Below are positions 25,255-34,179 of a stretch of DNA of 64,000 nt, in pieces. A program made the translations under genes and the position numbers. Below the pieces are notes generated by a model. It did no database searches. It saw only the letters and a program-made list of their open reading frames with translations, and was not told the DNA's origin. Source of the stretch: CBDCIS01 sp965217565 (GTDB taxonomy: Bacteria > Chloroflexota > Dehalococcoidia > Lucifugimonadales > CATOSD01). The DNA is taken from contig CBDCIS010000006.1 in the NCBI GenBank assembly GCA_965217565.1, positions 1 through 64,000 on the forward strand, in the 5' to 3' direction. Every line of letters begins with the position of its first letter. The first letter of the stretch is position 1.

Positions 25255-27642
25255 TTACGTTGCGGACAGGTGGGGCGACGAGTAGCCGAATATCTTATCT
25301 GCCGCGATGTCCGCGACCCACATGTTTACGCCGTCGGACCAGATGCCGAGGGGGGCGCCGTTCCCGGACGCGAGATCGATGTCCTTGGCCGGCTCCCGGT
25401 CGCCGAAGCCGTCGCCTGCGGTCAGCCGGTAAGCGTACAGCTTGTCGTCGTCGGGGTCGGCGATCCAGATGGTCCGGCCGTTGGACCAGATGCCTGTCGC
25501 CGTGGCATGGCCTGTGGACAGGGACAGGTAGAGATCCTTGCTCGTGTCCCGTTGTCCGAAGCCGGAGCCCGCGGTCAGCTGGTAGGCGTACAGATTGTGG
25601 TCGTGGGCGTCGGCCACCCACATGGTCTCGCCGTCGGACCAAATGCCGACGGCGTCACCATTGGCCGACGCAAGGTTGAACTCCTTGTTCGTCTCCCGGA
25701 GTGTTATTCGCTTTCCGTCCAGTGTTAATGGGCTCCCCTGCAGTTGGTAGGCAAACACCTTGTCTTCGTCATCGTCCACTACCCACATGGTCTGACCGTT
25801 GGACCAGATGCCGGCGGCGTGCTGGTTGCCGAAGTTGTCCAGGCTGATGGATTCAGGCTCGTCGTGGCGCCTAGTGGCCACCTCGTAGGCGTAGAGGAGA
25901 GGCTGTCCATAGTCTGCCACCCACATGTGCCGGCCGTTGGACCAGATGCCGGTGGGCCTGTCATTCCCCGCGTCCCCCAGAGCTGTGTAGGGGAAGGGCG
26001 GACTCGCCACATTGGACCACTCGCCGAACCGCAGGTCGGAGGGAGAATCCCCGATAAAGCTCATCGCACGCACGCGGAACTGCCGGTCGTAGGAGTGTGT
26101 ACGACGGCCGCTGAAGGCGTTCTGGAGGTATATCTCTGCGGGCGTCCTGGCCGTGTCGCCTTCGAGCTTCGGCCGGTCGTGGAAGCCGTAGCTCAGCACG
26201 TTGCCGGTGTTGGGCACGAGCACGCGCCAGTTGCCGCCGTCCTTCGGCCGGTACTGGACCTGGTAGCCGGTGACGGTCGTGTCGTCGGATGGGGCATCCC
26301 ATTCCAGGCGCACGTAGAAGTCGGTCGGCCCGTAGGTCGAGGCCCACAGCGTCGGAACGTGGGCCGGTTCTGCCGCGGCCTGCGGCGCGGCCTTCAGTTC
26401 ATTCGCCCTGACCTGCACCGGGAGACTCTCTCCGTCGCTGGTGATGGCGGTGACGTAGTAGGTGAAGAACGGCGTGTCCCTTTCCACGCCGATGAACAGG
26501 TCGCGGTTCTGGCCGTCGGCGTAAAATGTCACGCCGGGTCCGGTGCGGGCGATCTCGTGGGCGTAGCGGCTGAAGTCATAGACGTAGCAGGCGCCGGCGC
26601 AATCCGATGTTACCGGGTCCTCCAGGTAGGGGCGGCTGCCTTTGACGTTGCGCAGCACCCGGTAGCCGGTGATGTCGCTCTCGCTCATCCCCGGCGGGGC
26701 GTCCCAGTCCAGGGTGACCACGTGCGCGTCGGAGGGCGTGCCGAGACCGGCGGTTGACGGAAACTCGTCAGCGTTGTAGGGGAAGTCGTCAATCGGCGGG
26801 AGCACCGTCCCCTTGACGGCAAACTTGAAGCGTTGGAGAATCGGGTTGACGGTGTCGACGTCAAGATGAAAATAGGGAAGACGCTCTGTGCTCCAATTAT
26901 CTCTGCTGTCGCCGGCGTCTGCTCCAGCCAGCCTCGTAGCCTCGTGGTCCCCGCTCGTCAGCTCGGCCACCCAAATGTAACGGGTGCAGGGGTGCAGAAT
27001 GGTGCCCTCAGGGGCGGTGAACTTCGCGACTCCCGCGCCGATGGCGGGCGGATTCTTCAGCCTCGCGACCAGTGTGCCCAGTTCGCCTGCATCAACGCCT
27101 GACCTGAGGGTCAGGGAGAAATCGGAGACCCTGTCGCCGAAGCGTCCGAACGCCAGTTGAATGGAGTCCAGCTCGTAGCCGGTGCTGTTCAAGCCGGTTG
27201 TGAACGCCTGTGAGAAGCGCTTACGAGTGCCGGATTGGAAAAAGAATGTGGTATGACGACGTCCTCCCCCTCCAGGTTGGACACGAAGACCCGGACATCC
27301 TTGATAACCGACGGTATGGGGACGGCGCTGTAGGTCAGGTTCGTCGGCCCCGGCGGCGGCTGGGTGTAGGGTTCGCCGTTGTAGGTCTCCAGGCTGGTGA
27401 GGGGCTCGAATGCCCAGGGCGCGGCCGTGAGCGGGGTCGCCGGCCGCACGTCCAACTCGCGCAGGTTGCCCAGGTCCTTGAACAGGTCCCGGCCGAACAG
27501 GGGGCGCACGCCGAATTTTTGGTCCGGCTTGTTGCCCTGTACGTGCGGGTGGCCGTCCGGGAAGGCCGGGTATCCGCTGTTGCGGATGTGCAGCGTTTCC
27601 AGGCTGGTCAGGTCGTCGAACATGCCCGTAGGCAGCGACCAC
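25255..27642 (-). CDS. Giant surface protein, C-terminal part
   Basis: The coding part begins near 27240; residues before it are out of frame. It continues the protein at 27.2-31.3 kb if one base is restored in the A5 run at 27239-27243. It starts with a domain of the 'choice-of-anchor' type (FSQAFTTGLNSTGYELDSIQL), then two to three Fn3 domains (VTLDWDAPPGMSESDITGYRV, VRLEWDAPSDDTTVTGYQV), then six propeller-type repeats such as GIWSNGQTMWVVDDDEDKVF and GIWSDGETMWVADAHDHNLY to the end. No sorting signal or terminal helix was seen. Likely extracellular adhesion or glycan/protein binding. Confidence 0.65.
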   Translation of the reverse strand: MVAAYGHVRRPDQPGNAAHPQQRIPGLPGRPPARTGQQAGPKIRRAPPVRPGPVQGPGQPARVGRAAGDPAHGRALGIRAPHQPGDLQRRTLHPAAAGADEPDLQRRPHTVGYQGCPGLRVQPGGGGRRHTTFFFQSGTRKRFSQAFTTGLNSTGYELDSIQLAFGRFGDRVSDFSLTLRSGVDAGELGTLVARLKNPPAIGAGVAKFTAPEGTILHPCTRYIWVAELTSGDHEATRLAGADAGDSRDNWSTERLPYFHLDVDTVNPILQRFKFAVKGTVLPPIDDFPYNADEFPSTAGLGTPSDAHVVTLDWDAPPGMSESDITGYRVLRNVKGSRPYLEDPVTSDCAGACYVYDFSRYAHEIARTGPGVTFYADGQNRDLFIGVERDTPFFTYYVTAITSDGESLPVQVRANELKAAPQAAAEPAHVPTLWASTYGPTDFYVRLEWDAPSDDTTVTGYQVQYRPKDGGNWRVLVPNTGNVLSYGFHDRPKLEGDTARTPAEIYLQNAFSGRRTHSYDRQFRVRAMSFIGDSPSDLRFGEWSNVASPPFPYTALGDAGNDRPTGIWSNGRHMWVADYGQPLLYAYEVATRRHDEPESISLDNFGNQHAAGIWSNGQTMWVVDDDEDKVFAYQLQGSPLTLDGKRITLRETNKEFNLASANGDAVGIWSDGETMWVADAHDHNLYAYQLTAGSGFGQRDTSKDLYLSLSTGHATATGIWSNGRTIWIADPDDDKLYAYRLTAGDGFGDREPAKDIDLASGNGAPLGIWSDGVNMWVADIAADKIFGYSSPHLSAT

Positions 27643-30600
27643 AGGTCGGTGTCGCTGAGGTCGAGCTCGCGCAGGTTCGACAGCGGTGCGAAGACCTTGT
27701 GGGCGACGCCATATTCGTCCCCTGCCTGGAAGAGGCGGTAGAAGAGGGGCTGCCCGCTGAGGTCCAGCCTCTCCAGGTTGGGCAGGTTCTTGAAGTCCCC
27801 GTTCCTCAGCTTGGGCACATACCGGCCGGTGAAGTCCAGCTCGGTGACTTTCTCCAGATCCAGTAGGGAGATGAAGTCGCAGGTGTCGTCGGTGGTGAGG
27901 GTGGCGGCAAGAATCGCTTCCTGCACCACCGGGGTACGCTCGCAGGTGTTGACGGTCGTAAGCATCCGTATGCCAAGCATGTCCCCATCGGACCAGCCCA
28001 GGACCGGGGAGTCTCCGCCCAGTCGCACTGTGTAAGGATTGATCCAGACATAATTGACCGCGACGCCGTCGCCAGCCAGTCTGGTCATGGCATCCCTTGA
28101 AGAGAGGAACTGCCGGCCTTCCACCAGTACCTCCATGCTGACGCCGGCAGGGAGTTCCGGTCGGATCCGGGCCACCACCTCGCTGTTTTCCGCGTTGTCG
28201 AAGAAGGCTTCAAACGTGTAGTCGACGCCGTCCATGGTGAAGGTGTCGGGAACCAGCGATGAGCCCGCGAAGCCCGGGCTGAATCCATAGGAATTGTCGT
28301 CAGCGTCGTGCACTACCGTCAGGATCGCGTCCCAGACGATGGGCGGGGTGGAGAAGGTGAAGGTACGGGTGGCAGCGCCGAAGGGGAAGCCGCTGTCCAG
28401 GGACGCCTGCGCCTCGTACTCGGTCCCCGTGTCCAACCCTTTGAGCGAGAAACTCACCGAGGACAGCCCGTCGTCGTCGACGGATTCGGATTTGGTGACC
28501 CACCTCCTGGAGCCGGCCTCCCGGTAGCGCAGATACACCGTGCTGCCGTCGGCGTTGGTGACGGTCGCGGCAATGCTGACCTCGGGTATCCTAACGCTCT
28601 CGACCTCCACGCCGGCCAGCCTCGGCACGTCGACTGTGACCAGGGTGGTGGAAACGGTGGCCCCGGCGGGGAAGCTGCTCCTGTGGGAGGCTTGCACCTC
28701 GTATTCGGCGTGCGGCGTCAGGCCGCGCAGGGTAAAGCTCGCCGGGCCGAGGATGGCGTCTTTCCCGTTCGCGCGGGTCCAGGCCCCGCCGCCGCCTGTT
28801 TGACGGTAGCGCAGATGGACGGTGACCGTGGAGCCGTCGGCGTCCTTGATGTAGACCTTCGCCGTGGCGCCGGTGGTCGTCGTCCCCTCAATGGTGACGC
28901 GGGACACTGTGGGCGGGGGGTCCGCCAGCCGGTACGCGAAGATCCTGTTGGCAACCGGGTCCGCCACCCAGATGATGACGCCGTCGGACCAGAGGCCGAG
29001 CGGCGCTTCGTTCCCCGCCGCGTCCAGCGTGTTGAAGTCCCGGCCGGGTAGCCGCGCCTTGGTCTCCAGGTTGTAGGCGTAAATCTTGTCGTCTGCGGAA
29101 TCCGCAACCCACATGGTTGCGCCGTTGGACCAGATGCCGCGAGGCGCGTCGTTCCCCGCCGCGGCCAAGGTGTCGAAGTCCTCATCCTCCATCCGGCTCA
29201 TATCCGCCAGACTGTAGGCGAATATCTTGGCGTCCCTCGTATCCCCGGACGCCCTGGGGTCCGAGACCCACATGGTCTCGCCGTCGGACCAGATGCCCCA
29301 AGGGTAGCTCGCGCCGTCCGAGCCGCCAACATCGAGTTCCAGGAGGATGCGGCCGGGCAGGTCGAAGGCGTAAATCTTGGCGTCATCAAAGTCCGCCACC
29401 CAGAGGGTTGCGCCGTCGGACCACATGCCGGACACGTCCCTGTTGCCCGGCTTCAGCGTGATCTCCGCCTCCTTCGCGTTGTCGCGGCCTTTGCTATCCA
29501 TGCTGTAGGCGAACAGCTTGCCCAGGTCGTAGTCGGCAGCCCACATCGTGCGGGTGTCCGACCAGATGGCGGTGGGTTCGCTGTTTCCGGCGGCGTCCAG
29601 CGTGTTGAAGTCCTGGCCGGGTTGGCGCGCTCTGTCCGACATCTGGTAGGCGTAGACCTTGCTGTCCCGTTGGTCGGAGACCCACATGGTCTCGCAGTCC
29701 GACCAGACGCCCTGCGGGTCGCCGTTGCCGGCCGCTTGCAGGGTGTCGAAGTCCTTGTCGCCGTCCCGCGCCTTGGTCTTCATGTTGTAGGCGTAAATCT
29801 TGTTGTCCCTGGAGTCGGCGACCCACATGGTCTCGCCGTCCGACCAGATGCCGGTGGGGCGGTCGTTGCCGGCCGCTATCAAAGTATTGAAGTCCCGGCT
29901 CGGGGCGCGGGCCATGTTCGACATTCGGTAGGCGTAGAGCTTGTCGTCCGAGGAGTCCGCCACCCACATATACTGGCCGTCCGACCAGATGGCCGTCGGC
30001 GCCTCGTTCCCCGCCGCGGCCAGCGTGTTGAAGTGCGCCTCTTCGAGGGAGTCCCGCTCCAGGAGGACGGACCTGGGCGCGCACTCCGACGTGGCGAGTG
30101 CGAACTTGCTCAGGGAGAACGAGAGGCGGTTGACTGCGGCCAGGTTGGAAGGCGGGCTCTCCTTCTTGTCGTACAGGGCGGCTACCTCGTAGGTGTAGGT
30201 GCTTCCGGGTACGTTGGCGGTGGTGTCGGTGTAGGTAGTGTCCGTGTTCCCGGTGTCCTTCACCAGGACCGTCAACTCACTCTGGCCGCGCATCACCGAG
30301 TAGCCGGTGGGGGAGGCGTTGGCGGGCTCCCGCCAGACCAGGGTCACGCCTTCTGGCACGACCTCGGCGACGAGGTCCGTGGGCGGAAGGGGGGTGACCT
30401 CCGGCGGGCGCTTGACCACGGCCAGGTTGGAAGCCGGGCCGGTCTCTTCGCCGCGGACAGCCATGACCGCATAGAAGTACGTCGCGCCCTCGACCGTGGC
30501 GCTTGTATCGGTGTAGGCGGTGCGCCTGTTGCCGGTGTCGTCGACCAGGATGGCCGGCGGCTCGTGGCTGGTGGAGCGCTGGACCCGGTATCCGGTCACG

Positions 30601-31445
30601 GACCCGGCGTCGCCGGTGGGCGCTTTCCAGCGCAGGACTATCCCGTCGTCGGCGACCTCAAGGGTGAGGCCGGTGGGCGCGGGGTTGGTCAGCGTCACCG
30701 ATGCGGGACTGGACGGCTCGCTCTCTTCCTCGCCGCGCAGGGCCACGACCCAGTAGACGTAGGTCGCGCCCGGCATCGCGGCTGTCGCGTCGGTGTAGGT
30801 GGTCGCCTGCGATGCGGTATCGGGCGCCAGGATGATCGATTCCTGCTCGCCCTCGGCGCGGAGGACCCGGTATCCGGTGACAGCGTCGGCCTTCCTGGCC
30901 GGGGCCTGCCAGCTCAGTGCAACGCCCGCGTCCGCAACCGCGGCGGCGAGGCCGCTGGGGGCAAGTTCCTCCGGGGCGTAGGGGAATTCGACCTCCACCC
31001 GGTTGGAGGGTGGGCTCTTCACCTCGCCGCGGAGGGCGATTACCCGGTAGGCGTAGGTCTGGCCCGCCTCCACGTCGCTGTCGAGGTAGGCCGTGCCCCG
31101 GCGGCCGTTGTCGTCCACCAGGACGGTCATCTCCCCGTCGCCCACCGCGCGCAGGATCTGGTGGCCGGTGACGGAGTCGTAGTCCTCGGTCGGTCTCTTC
31201 CAGTTCACTATGATGTCGCTGAGGTCCTGGAGGACATAGACGTTCTCGAGATAGGGCGATAGGGGTGAGAGCTGCTGCGCCGGGCCATCGCAAGGGAGGA
31301 CGAGATGGAACGGACCGTGCGGGAACTGGAGCAGAGCGCATCGGAGCTGGAGCGGGAACGGGACGAAGCCAGGGACGCCGCAGCCGCCGACAGACAGGCG
31401 TATGCGGAACTGGAGGAGGCGTATCGAAAAGAGGCCGCCGCGCAC
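27189..31445 (-). CDS. Giant surface protein, N-terminal part
   Basis: Real coding seems to start near 31260; upstream residues are antisense to a coiled-coil gene and no signal peptide is present, so the 5' end looks lost. Domains: four Fn3 (about 31245-30100), eight or nine propeller repeats (AIWSDGQYMWVADSSDDKLYAY type, 30060-28915), two beta domains, a domain with FTMDGVDYTFEAFFD, then leucine-rich repeats (LPNLERLDLSG, LSNLRELDLSDTDL, 27960-27400). The frame is lost at the A5 run 27239-27243; the rest is in the neighbouring frame. Presumed extracellular; the missing export signal suggests a pseudogene or a rearranged start. Confidence 0.65.
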   Translation of the reverse strand: MRGGLFSIRLLQFRIRLSVGGCGVPGFVPFPLQLRCALLQFPHGPFHLVLPCDGPAQQLSPLSPYLENVYVLQDLSDIIVNWKRPTEDYDSVTGHQILRAVGDGEMTVLVDDNGRRGTAYLDSDVEAGQTYAYRVIALRGEVKSPPSNRVEVEFPYAPEELAPSGLAAAVADAGVALSWQAPARKADAVTGYRVLRAEGEQESIILAPDTASQATTYTDATAAMPGATYVYWVVALRGEEESEPSSPASVTLTNPAPTGLTLEVADDGIVLRWKAPTGDAGSVTGYRVQRSTSHEPPAILVDDTGNRRTAYTDTSATVEGATYFYAVMAVRGEETGPASNLAVVKRPPEVTPLPPTDLVAEVVPEGVTLVWREPANASPTGYSVMRGQSELTVLVKDTGNTDTTYTDTTANVPGSTYTYEVAALYDKKESPPSNLAAVNRLSFSLSKFALATSECAPRSVLLERDSLEEAHFNTLAAAGNEAPTAIWSDGQYMWVADSSDDKLYAYRMSNMARAPSRDFNTLIAAGNDRPTGIWSDGETMWVADSRDNKIYAYNMKTKARDGDKDFDTLQAAGNGDPQGVWSDCETMWVSDQRDSKVYAYQMSDRARQPGQDFNTLDAAGNSEPTAIWSDTRTMWAADYDLGKLFAYSMDSKGRDNAKEAEITLKPGNRDVSGMWSDGATLWVADFDDAKIYAFDLPGRILLELDVGGSDGASYPWGIWSDGETMWVSDPRASGDTRDAKIFAYSLADMSRMEDEDFDTLAAAGNDAPRGIWSNGATMWVADSADDKIYAYNLETKARLPGRDFNTLDAAGNEAPLGLWSDGVIIWVADPVANRIFAYRLADPPPTVSRVTIEGTTTTGATAKVYIKDADGSTVTVHLRYRQTGGGGAWTRANGKDAILGPASFTLRGLTPHAEYEVQASHRSSFPAGATVSTTLVTVDVPRLAGVEVESVRIPEVSIAATVTNADGSTVYLRYREAGSRRWVTKSESVDDDGLSSVSFSLKGLDTGTEYEAQASLDSGFPFGAATRTFTFSTPPIVWDAILTVVHDADDNSYGFSPGFAGSSLVPDTFTMDGVDYTFEAFFDNAENSEVVARIRPELPAGVSMEVLVEGRQFLSSRDAMTRLAGDGVAVNYVWINPYTVRLGGDSPVLGWSDGDMLGIRMLTTVNTCERTPVVQEAILAATLTTDDTCDFISLLDLEKVTELDFTGRYVPKLRNGDFKNLPNLERLDLSGQPLFYRLFQAGDEYGVAHKVFAPLSNLRELDLSDTDLWSLPTGMFDDLTSLETLHIRNSGYPAFPDGHPHVQGNKPDQKFGVRPLFGRDLFKDLGNLRELDVRPATPLTAAPWAFEPLTSLETYNGEPYTQPPPGPTNLTYSAVPIPSVIKDVRVFVSNLEGEDVVIPHSFSNPALVSASHRRSQPA

Positions 31446-31547
31446 GAGGAGACGAAGGAACTGCTCAACATTGTTCGCGTGACCGCCGTCGTGCTGCTCG
31501 TGCTGCTGGTCGTCAGCGTTCTCGTGTGGTGGTTTATGCTGAGGTAG
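31305..31547 (+). CDS. Coiled-coil protein with C-terminal membrane anchor
   Basis: 80 residues. AAGGGAGG lies just before the ATG. Residues 1-60 are a charged heptad-like helix (ELEQSASELERERDEARDAA, AYAELEEAYRKEAAAHEETK) and the end is a single helix (VTAVVLLVLLVVSVLVWWFML). It would be tail-anchored with a cytoplasmic or exported coiled coil. Function unknown. Its 5' end abuts the truncated surface gene on the other strand. Confidence 0.55.
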   Translation: MERTVRELEQSASELERERDEARDAAAADRQAYAELEEAYRKEAAAHEETKELLNIVRVTAVVLLVLLVVSVLVWWFMLR

Positions 31548-31648
31548 TGGCTGATAGATTCCATCAAGCCTACCCGTCGTCCGAGTTCGATCGGGACTTG
31601 AGGGCGCCTAGCGCATCCGTAACTCGAATGCTACGAGCCACATAGCAC

Positions 31649-31969
31649 ATGACTAGGACTGAAATGAGAACACACAACCGCATTGCGGCCGAGAGCTCTA
31701 GGCTCCATCGCTTATTCACTCTGGGTGCTGCGCGCGTATCGCTGACTGGCGAAACCCTTCAAATCGAGGGACTCCTGGGTGGTGGGCCACGGAAGATACC
31801 GGTAGGGGACATCGACTCGATAGAGGTTCGCCCGTCGTGGTTCTGGCATCGGTTGACCATTCGTCTGGGCGACGGGACCGAGCGCTCAATCGGAGGACTT
31901 GACGAGAAGGAAGCTGTACGGGTCCGGGATGCGGTGGTCGTCGTCGCCTTCCGCACGAAAGGTGCACTT
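31649..31969 (+). pseudogene. Fragment resembling a helicase IV-type N-terminus
   Basis: About 105 residues (RLHRLFTLGAARVSLTGETL, VGDIDSIEVRPSWFWHRLTI, GTERSIGGLDEKEAVRVRDA) resemble the N-terminal domain found ahead of UvrD-like helicases. No helicase motif follows: from about 31966 the frame only mirrors the minus-strand membrane gene. I read it as the cut-off 5' end of such a gene. The open frame runs on to 32320 by chance. Confidence 0.4.
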
Positions 31970-32626
31970 CTAGGGCGCGAGGATGTCCCCTGGAAGGTTC
32001 TCTCGGAGATTACCCCACCACCCGCGGTCCACTCCGTAATGGACCACGTATCCCCACTCCTCATCCTCCCTGATGCGGCCGGCAACTTGGACCCGGCCGG
32101 GCAGGGGAACCTGCTCGAAGACCTCCGCCGGTCCACGGACCCTCACATGCTGCACGTACTCTCCCCTGTCTATCTCCACGACCAGCTCGCCAGCGTCTCG
32201 CGACACCACCTCTCCGGTAACGCTCGTGCACTCGTCCAAGAACACATCGAGGATCGCAAGCATCTGCCCGGGTGGCGGGATATCTGGAGAGTTCGTTGGG
32301 CACGGGTCCACAGCCGGTGAGGTCAGGTTGATGCCGACCAGCACCACCAGGCCCAGCGCTCCTATGCCGAGCAGGTATACCACCCACATGAGGCAGCCGC
32401 GTCCCTGTCCTCGCTCCGGCTTCTCCACTTGCGCCCGTCTCCTCCGCAGCCACCGCACCAGGAACAGAGGCGAATAGAGCAGGGCGCTGAGGTACCCGAA
32501 CAGGAGAAAGGCAACCACCGTCACCACGGGGAAGGCTATAAGCAACATCACGATCCGCAACCAAGTTGGGATGTGCTCCACCCACTCGGCCGGGAAAATG
32601 CCCTCACCACCCACGGTTTCCCCCAA
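31970..32626 (-). CDS. Membrane protein of unknown function
   Basis: 218 residues. Two long hydrophobic segments (LRIVMLLIAFPVVTVVAFLLFGYLSALLY and LMWVVYLLGIGALGLVVLVGI) surround a basic loop (VRWLRRRRAQVEKPERG), followed by about 110 residues of beta-rich soluble sequence (GEVVSRDAGELVVEIDRGEY, VPLPGRVQVAGRI). Likely a two-pass membrane protein with an outside OB-like domain. No family recognised. It sits among decayed genes but is itself open and well formed. Confidence 0.55.
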   Translation of the reverse strand: MGETVGGEGIFPAEWVEHIPTWLRIVMLLIAFPVVTVVAFLLFGYLSALLYSPLFLVRWLRRRRAQVEKPERGQGRGCLMWVVYLLGIGALGLVVLVGINLTSPAVDPCPTNSPDIPPPGQMLAILDVFLDECTSVTGEVVSRDAGELVVEIDRGEYVQHVRVRGPAEVFEQVPLPGRVQVAGRIREDEEWGYVVHYGVDRGWWGNLRENLPGDILAP

Positions 32627-32794
32627 GCCGTTGGGCGCCGTCGAGCCCGTCCTCGTAGAAGCCTAGCAAACGCCAGTCCTGGTATTTGCCCGAGCCAAGT
32701 GGGACGGAACGCCGGACGCCCAACTGAGGCAGGTCACCAGTAGCAGCAAGTGAACACGTTGTGACTCGTGGCCGCGACGCACCCCTGCACAGGG

Positions 32795-33140
32795 TCATTG
32801 CCGTTCTCCTTCACGGGCTGAGGGTTGCCGCCAGTGAGGAGGACACCCCGGCCCGATTGCTATTATACAGGTCTTCGCCACTGCCAGCACTGGGACTCGA
32901 AGTGCGAGGCGGTTGAGGGTCCAGTTCCCATCGATCTGCTGTCGCTTGATGGCATGGTATTCTTGGATCCCTGCCGGGTCAGTCCTGTAGAATTCAAACA
33001 CCTGCAGCCTCATCCCCTATGGGCTCTACGACAAGGTCTACGAAATCACCATCGATAAGGTTGAGGGCTGCGTCGACGGCCCATAGCATCTCGTAACGAT
33101 AACCCAACTTGTCGGCTTCACCGCCTATTCTCGAGTGAAG
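32795..33140 (-). pseudogene. Remnant of a defence-type nuclease N-terminus
   Basis: On the minus strand, from about 33140, GGEADKLGYRYEMLWAVDAA and LVVEPIGDEAAG are followed, after a one-base frame change near 33013, by EFYRTDPAGIQEYHAIKRQQ and IDGNWTLNRLA. This order (GG..D..GYRYE..W, then E..GD..G.EF, then Q.YH..KRQ) is what I know from PD-(D/E)XK-like N-terminal domains of large NTPase defence proteins (DUF4297/Cap4-like style). The rest of such a gene is absent, so this is a fragment. Confidence 0.45.
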
Positions 33141-33450
33141 CGCTTTGAATTCGGCGTCCACAACGGAGTCGTCGTGGCCACCGACCGGCGTACTCTCATG
33201 CTGAACTCCGGCATGGCGTCAAAAGACGTGGTCGAGGTTTCCTATCAGGGCCTGCAAGTGGATAACGAGGGGTTGACCTGCTCCGGCTTGCAGTTGTCCG
33301 GCAGCACAGACCAGGACTACGCCTACTACCTCGACCACAACGGCAGGAAGCAAATCAGAAGCCGGGCCAGGCCGTTGTTCGCGAATGCGTGCTCCGGCAA
33401 ATCCACGCCGCGGCCAACCCCGCCGGCGACTAACCGGGGCAGGCACACAG
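33135..33450 (+). pseudogene. PH-like domain fragment
   Basis: KRFEFGVHNGVVVATDRRTL and MLNSGMASKDVVEVSYQGL resemble repeats of the intact PH-like protein at 36.7-38.0 kb (HDRGVVVATGRRVILLNRG). Only the middle of one domain is present and the reading then turns into low-complexity Pro/Arg sequence, so it is a remnant. The open frame extends to 33653. Confidence 0.4.
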
Positions 33451-33490
33451 GGACGGCGAACCGGGAAAAACTACGCCGGAGGGAACAATC

Positions 33491-33688
33491 ATGGCGTCAC
33501 GAGAGAAGCAGAGAAGGATCGACGACCAATGGCAAGCCCTGCAACCGGGCTGGGGGCATACATGCACCCCCTCATGGGAGGTTCCGAACGGCCATGTCGC
33601 CGTTCACACTGGAGGGAGGACGCCGAAACACGACGGCTCCGACGACCGCATAGTTGGCGTCGGGAGCCACGGCGGGGAGCGGAATTAG
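33491..33688 (+). pseudogene. N-terminal stub of a PH-like protein
   Basis: The first 21 residues (ASREKQRRIDDQWQALQPGW) nearly repeat the start of the protein at 38006 (PTREKIRSIDDQWQALQPGW), with GGAGGGAACA upstream. Similarity stops at about 33554, exactly where a copy of the conjugative element's leader begins. A gene start was joined to foreign DNA here. Confidence 0.5.
33556..33609 (+). repeat. Shortened copy of the conjugative element leader
   Basis: GCATACATGCACCC, then CATGGGAGGTTCCGAAC, then GTTCACAC match 1455-1525 (GCATTCATGCACCC, CATAGGAGGTTCCGAAC, GTTCACAA) in the same order. The 7-bp hairpin between the first two blocks is missing here. Confidence 0.55.
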
Positions 33689-33821
33689 AAGGGCCGACGG
33701 ACGGAAGCCATCGAGAGACCAACGGGCGACGGTGTACTCCGCCGAGGAGCGGGAGAAGGTGCGGCGCGGTCTGCAAATCCTCGCCAGGATCATCGCTCGC
33801 GCCCACCTTCGGCGTGATTGA
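33680..33821 (+). pseudogene. Remnant of an element-linked small protein
   Basis: One frame reads RRADGRKPSRDQRATVYSAE then EREKVRRGLQILARIIARAH up to a stop at 33819-33821. The basic start, Tyr strand and helix resemble the 77-residue protein before the serine recombinase at 13.4 kb. No good start codon is present. With the leader copy 70 bases upstream it marks the scar of a related element. Confidence 0.35.
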
Positions 33822-34179
33822 CGACGGGCAGAACTTCCGGGAGGACGTCTAGGCCCCCGCCCGACATTGCAGCTCATGCAACTCAGTATATCTCTCGCCC
33901 GTGTCCGACATCTGTCTGACCCTAACCATTCACATAGTTTGCCGGTATTTCAGGCAACCCAACCCTCTCCAACCCTGGGTGCCCCCGTAGGGACCACTCG
34001 CGAGGGGCCCCTACACACGTGGTTCGCCAAGTTCACCTTGAGCGGGAACGGCGGCCGCCGCAGACGCGCAGTTGCAATTTATGAAGAACCTGCTACTCTA
34101 CCGGCATACACATGCAAGCACGATGGGGCGCAAACGGGTTCGCGCCCCGGGCTTGGGCACTATTGGAGGTGATTCCAAT
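33822..34179 (+). promoter_or_regulatory. Leader region with a GC hairpin
   Basis: No gene seen. A perfect 7-bp stem GGGGCGC/GCGCCCC (34125-34148, 10-base loop) lies 32 bases before the lipoprotein start and could regulate it. The sequence GACATTGCAGCT at about 33864 recurs near 47364 and, less exactly, near 58274. Confidence 0.3.

Noticed and set aside
25029..26757. Plus-strand frames over the surface-protein gene (216 and 337 codons)
   Set aside because: Antisense to regular WSDG..MWVAD repeats; repetitive shadows without start signals.
31970..32320. C-terminal extension of the plus-strand frame 31649-32320
   Set aside because: It is the mirror of a minus-strand membrane protein with clear helices; only the first 105 codons look coding.
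34125..34148. Hairpin before the lipoprotein considered as a riboswitch
   Set aside because: A single 7-bp stem with no conserved aptamer features; kept only as a leader note.
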